Part shown: one piece after another, positions 49,601 to 59,700 of the stretch | Layout of the letters: the number at the start of each line of letters is the position of its first letter | How positions within the stretch are numbered: the stretch's first letter is position 1 | Assembly: GCF_019393635.1 (NCBI RefSeq) | Contig: NC_057866.1 | Location: 11,790,223 to 11,854,222 of the forward strand | DNA length: 64,000 bases | Reading direction: 5' to 3' | Source: Dromiciops gliroides | Taxonomy: Eukaryota > Chordata > Mammalia > Microbiotheria > Microbiotheriidae | Position numbers and translations under genes: made by a program | Notes under the pieces: model-generated | The model's input: the letters and a program-made list of their open reading frames with translations, nothing else | What the model was told of the DNA's origin: nothing | The model's database searches: none

Positions 49601-52600
49601 TCTTCATGGGATCATCAAAGTCATTAGTGTAGAGGAAGAACCATTTGAAGAATCCTATAACAAACTTTTATACCTTGCTGAGTTAGAAGTCTCCTTGGAA
49701 GTAAGCGATGGATTCAAAGAAACTTAGAAATAAAACTATTCTATTTTGAACAATGTTGACAGTGGATCATGAAATTCATTTCATATAAATTTCACTGGGA
49801 CTGGTTTCCTAAATGATCACTCATATTCCTGAAGTCATGAACAGTATTATAATCATGTAATAAAACTTTCTTAATCTTGCTTCACGGAAAGCTGTGTTAC
49901 ATTGGCTTAACATCTATTAATAGATCTGCTCAGGTACTAGCTCTTCCTCAGTTGACAGGAAGTCCTCCTGACAAGTAGATTGCACCTCAAGGCTCCAACC
50001 CTAGGACTAAAGTCAGTCTTGGGTTCTGACATTTAATGATTTTCAGAGTGGAAAATCAAGTCAAAGTTTCAGCCTTCATTCTCATACACAAGCAGAGAAA
50101 TAAATGAGAGCCTGTGATAAGTAAACTATTTTCAGGGCTTCAGTGCTGCTGTTTGCAGGATCTGTCAACCAGCCAAAGTTTTCTTTTTTAAGTAATGGGC
50201 TTTCATCACTCATGGTATTGCCATTTCTCCATAGCCTTTTCTCCCAGCATCATAATCCTTTCAATCCTCATCTTGTATCTGGTTTCCAGTCTTCCCTGTC
50301 TGTGCTGTCTACCCACTTTGGTACCTGTACCCCATCTGTGCAGATGATTCCATTCTCCCAGTGAGTTCCATGAAAGTACTCCATGGGATTTGGGGCATCT
50401 GTTTGGAGGAGTATTCAAGACACCAAAATTCCAATGTTGTTGTCATCACTTTATTCACACTCATGATGATTTCCTATATATCACCATTCTTGCCAAAGAG
50501 TTCATAGACCTGTTCTTCAGCTGTGTATAAGGAAAGGTTCCCAACATGCAAGGTGTAGGATTTATTCAAGAACTTCTCTTGGTCTCCTCATCTTAGAAGT
50601 GAAGAATGAAGTACTGGCCCAGCTGCATGTAGGAGTTGCTGTCCAGCAGGCTCAGGAACTCTTGTGACACAAAGTGGGCAGGACATGCCGGGGTGCCAGG
50701 AGGCCTTCTAGGGACCCATAGTTAAGGGTATAAACTAGATCTTCTGACTCCAAGAATGCTCCCTTTCTGTATTTCAGTCTGTCAAAGATAGAGATAAGGA
50801 CTGGACCTATGATTTCACTGGAATAGGAAATTCCCAGGAGATGAAAATCCCTTTCGCATGGTAATTTTGTCTTGGTGGATTGCCTAGAGTATTGAAAAGT
50901 ATAGTGACTTGCCCAGGGTCACACAGACAATATTAGTTGGAGGTAGGACCACCTTTTGGTTAGAGGCAGAAATTCCTTTTAAATATATTTATATTTTATA
51001 TTTTTATATGTACCTACATAAGTTTCTTGTGATGATTAAAAAGTTTAGAAACAGTTTCTGGTAATTTGATTATTTTATTAAAAGAGCCAGCACATTCTTA
51101 ATAAAAGGATGGTCATTTGGCTATCTCTGTCAGACTAAAGACAATCATAGTGGCAGGGCTCACAGATGATATACCCTTGAAACAGTAGGTGGTCAATAGA
51201 GCAGAGAATTGACCCCTGCACAGAGAGATTATGTCTACTCAGTTCACCCCCAGCCTTGGGCTATCAATTCAAAGGATGTATCCCCTCTTCAATGGGTCCC
51301 CCACCCATCCAGTGACTTCCCCCCATGGAGGATTCTTCCACTATATAGACAGAAGGATCTGTCTCCACCCAAGCTTGAGAACACAATGAGTTTTCCCATC
51401 CTAGATTAAATTTGTTTGTCTGATCAAGATGAGGACAGGTAATTCAATCTCCTTCAGTTATGTCCTCCATGAAAAAGGGACTTTTTAAGAAAATGAATTT
51501 AGAACAAGGGGAGACTCTCTGAATCTCCCCAAGATAATGGTTATTAATCATCATTTCTTACAACCTGTTATGATTGATGATGATGTCTCATTGATGATAA
51601 TTAGGATTGATTGATGAAGTTGAGGATTATCAATCAATCCTCATCTTCGTCCAATGATCAATCTATCCACCATCCACCAATCATCATCATCATCTTACAT
51701 TATTCTTGCCTCTGCTTCAAAATTTTTTCACAGTTACTATTGCTAACTGCTTTCCTCCATTCAATCCCCTCCACATGATATTTACTCTATTTTCTAGCTT
51801 CTTTTACCCCTCCCTTCTTTCACCCATCCCTTCTTATCCCCTTCCCATCCTACCTTCCTGCAAGGTTAGATAGATTACTCCACCCAACTGAGTGTGTATG
51901 TTATTCTCTCCTTGAGCCAACTCTGATGAGAGTAAGGTCTTTGAACCTATTCTGATGAGTGTAAGGCTCATTCTTTGCCCCGATCCTCCCCCATGTCTTC
52001 CCCCACTCTATAAGCCCTTTGCTGCTTCTTTCATGTGAGATTTTACCCAATTCTATCTCTCCCCTTCCCCCTCCCCCAGTACGATCCTCTCCCCCCTCAA
52101 TTTTACCCTAAAGATGTCATCATGGAGCAGCTAGGTGACACAGTGGATAAAGTACCTGCCCTGGACCCAGGAGGACCAGAGCCCAAATGTGGCCTCAGAC
52201 ACAAGACACTCATCAATTCCGTGACCCCAGCCATGACCACCTCACAAAAAATGAGCAAAAAAAAATGCTTTACAGATATCAATCTTCATAATCAATTCCC
52301 ACCTGTGCCTTCTGTCTACATTTATTATTGTCATCTGCCCTAAAACCGAGAAAGTTCTTATGAGTTAGACAGATCATCTCTTCATGTAGAAATGTAAACA
52401 ATTTAACCTTTTAACATCCCTCATGATTTCTTTTTCCTGTTTACCTTTTTATGCTTCTTTAGGGTCTTGTATTTGAAATTCAAATTTTCTTTTCAGTTCA
52501 GGTTGTTTTTTGTTTTTGTTTGTTTTGTTTTGGTTTTGGTTTTGCATGGGGAAATGAGGGTTAAGTGACTTGCCCAGGGTCACACAGCTAGTAAGTGTCA

Positions 52601-55600
52601 GGTGTCTGAGTGCACTCAGGTCCTCCTGAATCCAGGGCCAGTGCTTTATCCACTGGGCCACCTAGCTTCCCCCTTTTGTTCAGGTCTTTTCATCATGAAT
52701 ACCAGAAAGTCCTCTTTTTCATTGAAGTCCCATTTTTCCTCCTGAAAGATTATGATCAGTTTTGCTGGATAGGTGATTCTTGGTTGTAATCCCAGTTCCT
52801 TTGCCCTCTGGAATATCATATTCCATATCCTCTAGTCCTTTAATATAGAAGCTGCTAGATCTTGTGCTGACTGGGGCTCCACAGTACTTGAATTGATTCT
52901 TTCTGGTTGCTTTCAATTTTTATCCTTGACCTGGGAGCTCTGGAATTTGGCTATAATATTCCTGGAAGTTTTCCTTTTGGGATCTCTTTCTGGAGATGAT
53001 CAGTGGATTCTTTCAATTTCTATTTTACCTTTTGCTTCTAAAATATCAGGGCAATTTTCCCTGACAATCTCTTGGAAGATGATGTCTAAGCTCTTTTTCT
53101 GATCATGGTTTTCAGGTAGTCCAGTGATTTTCAAATGATCTCTCCTGGATCTGTTTTCCAGATCAGCTCTTTTTCCAAGGAGATATTTTACATTGCCCTC
53201 TATTCTTTTATTCATTTGGATTTGCTTTATTGTGTCTTGATTTCTCATAAAGTCGCTATCTTCCATTTGTTCAATCCTACTTCTTAGGCAATTATTTTCT
53301 TTAGAGAGCTTTAACATTTGGCTTTTTTTCCTGTGGGGTGATGAGGGTTAAGGGACTTAGCCAGGATCACACAGCTAGTAAGTGTCAAGTGTCTGAGGTC
53401 AGATTTGAACTCAAGTCCTCCTGAATCCAGAGCTGGTGCTTTATCTACTGTGCCACCTAGCTGCCCCCTCCATTTGGCTTTTCAAGCTGTTGACTTTTTT
53501 CTCATGACTTTCCTACTTGACTCTCATTTTTCCTCTACCACTCTTATTTTATCTTCAAAGTCCTTTTTGAGTGCCTCTATGGCTTGTAACCAATTCATAT
53601 TTTTCTTGGAAGCTTTGGATGTAGGATCCCTGATGTTTCTGTCCTCTTCAGAGGGTGTACCTTGAATTTCATTTTCACTAAAGAAACTTTCTATGAGTCA
53701 CATCTTTCTCTGTCTGCTCATTTTGCAGACCTATTTTGCCCACCTATTTCTTGACTTTTAACTCCTCCTTAAAGTGGAGCACTGCTTCTGCGATGTACTG
53801 TTTCAAGCTTCAGGGCATCCAAGGTGGTATGATTTAAGGAGAGGCAGGTTCTTTACTTGACTGGCCTGTGCTCTGGTCTGTAAATAACACCAAGCCTACT
53901 TGCTATTCAACCAGGAAACAAAATTTTGTTTGGGGTGGTTGATAGCTCAGGCAAGTCCATGACCTCCCTAACCTGGGCTGCCACTCAAGATTTCTTCCTG
54001 GTTCTCAGCTGGGGAAGAACAACTGAATTCTGCCTCAGCTCCATCAGAGAACTCTGTAATTTCTCCCCGGCCAACCGCTCGACCCTCTCACCAAGCTGTG
54101 AGCTTAGTTCCAGAAGAAGCTGGTGCTGCAGCTGATTAAGAGGATCTGGGGATAAATTTCTCTGCTGCAGCCTGCCTGGGGCTGGATCTGTGTCAGTGCA
54201 ACCATGAGATTGAGCTCTACTCCCACCTTGGTACAGCAGACCCCTCTTGCCAAACTTCTAAGCTTTCTTTGGCTGGAAAATCCATAATTTCTTATAGTAC
54301 AATTGTATTCCATTACATTCATATGTAACAACATGTTTAGCCCATCCCCAATAGATGAACATCCCCAGTTTTCAATTCTTTGCTATCAGAAAAAGTTGCT
54401 ATAATTTTGTCCATTTTTTTCTTCATTTTTCTTTTATCTCTTTGGAATGCAGACCTAGTAGTAGCATTGTTGGATCAAAGGTAGTTCAAAATTGCTCTCC
54501 AGAATGGTTCGATTAGTTGACTATTCCACCAACCATGAATTAGTGTCCCACTTTTCTCACATCCCCTACAAAATTTGTCATTTTATTTTTATGTCATATT
54601 AGCCAATCTAATAGATGGAGGTGATACTTCAGTGTTATTTTAATGTGCATTTCTCTAATCCATAATGATTTAGAGCATTTTCATATGACTATACATAGTT
54701 TTGTTTTCTTCATCTGAAAACTTACTGTTCATATCCTTTGCCCATTTATCATTTGGGGAATGACTTGTATTCTTATAAATTTGACCCAGTTCTTTACATA
54801 TTTCTGAAAGGAGGCCTTTATCAGAGACAATTGCTATAAAAATTGTTTCCCAGCTTTCTGCTTTCCTTGTAATCTTGTTTGCATTGGTCTTGTTTGTGCA
54901 AAACCTTTTAAATTTTATATAATTATGCAGTGGATAAAGCACCAGCCTGGGATTCAGGAGAACCTGAGTTTAAATCTGACCTCAGACACTTGACACTTAC
55001 TAGCTGTGTGACCCTGGGCAAGTCACTTAACCCTCATTGCCCCACAAAAAACACACACAACAAAAACAAAAACAAAAAAACAGTGGAAGGCAAAGATATA
55101 CAGAGAGAAAAGAGAAAAATAGAGGAGGCACAGAATAATGGAAAGAAATGAGAATAACTTTAAAAAATAAATTGTATATAATTTAAACCATCTATTTTAC
55201 ATCCTGTAATGCTGTATTTCTATTGTTTGGTCATAAATTCTTCCCTTCTCCATGAATCTGACAGGTAAACTATTCCTTGCTCCTCTAATTTGTTTATGGT
55301 ATTGCTCTTTATATTTAAATCATGTGCCCATTTTGACCTTATTTTGATATACAGTATAGGAGGTTCATCTATACCTAGTTTACACCACACATTTTTTTGT
55401 TGTTTTTGTCAAATGAGTTCTTATCCCAGAAAATGGGGTCTGTGGATTTATCAACCACTCAATTACTAGGGTATTTTACTTCTGTGTCTTGTGTATCTAA
55501 TCTATTGCACTAATTCACCATTCTTTCTTAGTACCAGATAGTTTTGATGATTACCGCTTCATAATATGGTTTGTGATCTGGTATGGTTTCTTTGCATGTT

Positions 55601-56679
55601 TTTATTAATTCCTTTGGTATTCTTGACTTTTGTTCTTCCAGATGACTTTTGCTATAATTTTTCTAACTGTATAAAATAAATATTTGGTATTTTGATTATG
55701 ATGGCACTGAATAAGTTGATTACTTTTTGTAGAATTATCATCTTTATTATATTGGCTCTGCTCCCCCATGAACAATTAATAATTCTCCAATTATTTAAAT
55801 CTGATTTGATTTTTATTAAAATGTTTTATAATTATGTTCATGTACTTCCTGGGTTTGTTTTGGCAGGTATTCTCTCAATTATTTTATAATGTCTATTTTA
55901 TTTTTTTTAATTTAATATTTTATTTTTCCTCCATTACATGTCAAAGCAATTTTAACATTATTTTTTTTTTAATTTTGACTTCTTAATTCTCTCTCTTTGC
56001 TCTCCTTCCCTTCCTTCCCCCTTTCATTGAGAAGTAATTTGACATAGGTTATACTTATTGTAAAGAATTAATTGTGGGGGCAGCTAGGTGGCGCAGTGGA
56101 CAGAGCACCAGCCCTGGATTCAGGAGGACCTGAGTTCAAATCTGGCCTCAGACGCTTAACACTTACTAGCTGTGTGACCCTGGGCAAGTCACTTAACCCC
56201 AATTGCCTCACCAAATAAAAAAGAAAAAAGAATTGTTATTTGAGGTTTTTATGACCCCATCTTTTGGCCAGAATTTAAAAAAAACCAGCATGCTCACTGG
56301 CCTGGGGCTAAGATGCAGTACCTCTGCAAGCACACAGTACAGTGCTCCACCCACTGGTTGTAGTTGTTGCCATGGCACTGGCACCTCATGTCATCACCAC
56401 TCTCCAACGCCTACATGGGCCTGGCAAAATTATAATGACTGGAAGCCCAGTGAGGACAGTCATGTGACTGTCAGAGCAGCCAGCCAATTGGCTTGGGGCT
56501 GTGTGTGGTCAACCTGGGGTCTGCTGGGAAGAAGGGAGGTTTTTTGCCATTCTAGCTTGAAGCTGGAAGGCAACAGGATGCTGCTATGTGTTCTCAGCTG
56601 ATTCCTGGGCAGTGGTGTGATTCAAGTTGTATTATTTCCCTTTCCCCATTTTATTTCCTTTCCCTTAATCCTACTGATC

Positions 56680-56711
<32 letters not shown>

Positions 56712-59700
56712 TTAAGTTTGTTCTTGTTAAATAAATCCTGTTCTGTCTTGAGGGAGACTGTCAGTTTCCTTCCTTGCCCCAATATTGCAGCAAGCCACCT
56801 AGCTAACACTCCCCAATTAAAAATTGGTCCCTACAATGTGCAGTCATGCAAAACATATTTCCATGCAAATCATGCTGTGAAAGAAGACACAGTTGAAAAA
56901 CACCAAAAAAATAAAGTAAAGAAAAAGTATGCTTTGATCTTCATTGAGACTTCTATGGTCATTTAAAAAGGCAGCATCTTTTACCATCTCTTCTTGCTGG
57001 GTTTTCTAGATTTGCTGATGATATAAGTGGGTTTATTTTTTATCCTTCTACTTTGCTAAAATTATTGTTTCAACTAATCTTTTAGCTGAATCTCTAATAT
57101 TTTTTCTTTTTTTTGCATGGAGCAATAAGGGTTAAGTGATTTGCCCAGGGTCACACAGCTAGTGAGTGTCAAGTGTCTGAGGCCAGATTTGAACTCAGGT
57201 CCTCCTGAATCCAGGGCCAGTGCTTTATCCACTATGCCACCTAGCTGCCCAAATCTCTAGTATTTTCAAATTGTGTCATCATATTGTTTGCAAAAAGAGA
57301 TAATTTTATGACTTCATTGCCCATTCTGATTCTTTCAACTTACTTTCTTCTTTTATCGTCATTGCTATCATTTCTGATACAATATTGAATGATATTGGTG
57401 ATAATGAGTATCCTTATTTTACCCCTGATCTTATTGAGAAGGATTGTAGCTTATCTCCATTACAAATAATGCTTGTTGGTGGTTTTAGGCAGATGCTTCT
57501 TATCATTTTAAGTAAAAATCCACTTATACCTATGATTTCATGTGTTTTAAAAAAATAGAAATGAGTGTGGTTTTTTTTCAAAAGCCTTTCTGTATCTGTT
57601 TATGTAATTATAAGATTTTAATTGCTTTTTTATTGATGTAATCAATTATTTTAATAGTTTTCCATATGTTAAACCATCCGTGTATTTCTGGCTTGAATCC
57701 TACTTGGTCATAGTGTACAGGATAAAAATAATGAATATTTAATAACTTAATTTAATATTTAATATTTGGTCCTGATGGGGTTTGGGGTTTTTTTTATGAA
57801 GCTCATTTATGGCCTGTTCAATTTATTTATCTAAAATAGGTCTATTTAGATATTATATTTCCTCTTCTCTTACCTAATTTCTTTAACACTGATTTCTTCA
57901 CATGATGCTATATGGAATATGGACTGCCACAGCATCTTAAGAATTGAAATTGTGAGTCCCCAGAGAGCTATGGAGAAATTCATGGTGGGTACAAAGCTGG
58001 TCCCAAAGGTGTCTCTAGGAAAGTTATACAGCTTACTTGAAGGGTAACCTGTGGGTAGCCTGCATCATGCATGGGTACCCACATCATGCCCAAGATGTTG
58101 CCAGAGAGGAAGTCCACCTGTGCTATTTATTGCCAGACTGCAAAGGATTCATGGGAAGTCATTTCGAAAGCCTCTCCTATGTAAATTATGGAAACTGTTA
58201 CTTTCTCTTTAACAACAGAGAAGGTAATACATAGTAACAGTTATAATTGTCATCCTATGAGATATTTATCTCTATGGAATCAGGGAGAGCACAAGATATA
58301 TGAGTTCAACTTGGATCTATGAAGACCTGTGAGAGAAACTATGGAGAAGACAGACATAAGCCAAGGAGAAACTACTTTCTTGTTGAACTGTTATTTTATA
58401 AAGAAGCTTTATAAAATTGGATGAGGAATGAGTCTAGAGAAAGACTATTAAGAGGAAGGACTTGAGAGAAATTGAAGAGATTGTTTTCCCATTGTAGTTG
58501 GAGAGAAGCTGGAGAAAGCAGAAAGATGGTGGAGAGGTTATTTTTTTTTTTGGTGGAATTCTTCTACCTTTATCTTCTATAAATCAATAAGCATTTATTG
58601 TATGCTTACTATGGGCTAAGTCCTGTGCTAATGCTGGATATACAAGGAAAACTTAAAAGAGTGTGCACTTTCAAGAAGCTAACATTCTATTGGGGAGACA
58701 ACATATAAACACAAACATATAAATTTACATGTACACCTGCATGTGTGTATATGTGTACACATACACATGCATGTATGGATACACACATACATACACGTGC
58801 ACACATGCATGTGTGTATATAGCTACATATTTATACGCATACACACATATAAAATACATATGCATCTGTTTCTACTCAGCTATGGTCTTTCCATAAGAAA
58901 TGCTTGAAACTCTGCTATTAAAAATTCTTTTTTTCTCCAATAGGATGTTGTTGTTCAGTCACTTCTGACTCTTCAGGACCCCATTTGGGATTTTCTTGCC
59001 ATTTCCTTCTCTACATTGTTTTATAGATAAGGAACTGAGGTAAACAGGGTGAAGTGACTTGCCCAAAGTCACATATCTTGTCAGTGTCTGCAGCCTGATT
59101 TGAACTCATAAAGATGAATCTTCCTGATTCCAGGCTGGGCATACTGTCCACTGTTCCATTTAGCTGCCCATAGAGCTAAAAGGGATCCTAAAGGTCACTT
59201 AATGTGACCCATTCACTTTACAGAGAAAGAAACTGGGATATGGGGAGGGTCTTTGTCCAAGGTTACTCATCTAATAAGGGGGAAGGGTAGCATTTGAACT
59301 CATGATTTCTGATGTCTAATTTAATGATTTTTCTTTCTTACCTCTTGTGTCTTAGCATATTCTTCTTAGTACTTTGGGAAAAGTCTGCTTGTGACCAATA
59401 AGTTTCATTTTATTTTCTTTACTTCTTATAACCTTGACATAGTTTGATCAAGGTATCTGGCTTCAAGTCTATCTCATTTATGCATGGGTTTTAACTCCTG
59501 CCTGGCCCCCAAGTCCATGATGGGAAATATTCTCATGCTCTTACTAAATCTGAAACTTCCTGAAGTGAGCTTTCCCATATATAGAAGTGTGGGATTCTTC
59601 ACCCTCCATCAGTAGCCTCTCAGAGAAAGATCAAGAGCCCCAGGGGGCACTTACCAAGTGATCAGGAAGAAGGCAAATAAGGGAACAGACACTACCAGCT

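Larger units (their letters stand above)
51712..54284 (-). mobile_element. HAL1-like element, 3' part lost
   Basis: Minus strand: 5' UTR (54284-53700), ORF1 (about 53700-52680; [10 protein letters not shown]-like start, [25 protein letters not shown]), spacer (52450-51790), ORF2 start (near 51772) that breaks off after AACTGTGAAAAAA into TTTTGAAGCA exactly as in the copy at 35107-35150. SINEs at 52126-52262, 52502-52672 and 53327-53470 are inserted in it. Confidence 0.75.
55905..56960 (-). mobile_element. L1 3' UTR piece split by an LTR
   Basis: 55905-56058 (TTACATGTCAAAGCAATTTT, GACATAGGTTATACTTAT) and 56836-56960 (AAACATATTTCCATGCAAAT, GTGAAAGAAGACACAG) together follow the L1 3' UTR order seen at 2090-2300. 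Confidence 0.7.
54285..57885 (-). mobile_element. old L1 ORF2, interrupted
   Basis: Minus strand carries a decayed RT and C-terminal part of ORF2: 57880-56985 (VIQHSLDKYIIFxTDADK-like region, [14 protein letters not shown]-like), 55895-55085 and 54925-54285 ([39 protein letters not shown]). Interrupted by SINEs at 54926-55082 and 57108-57252 and by an L1 3'-UTR piece with an LTR at 55905-56960. Confidence 0.75.
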
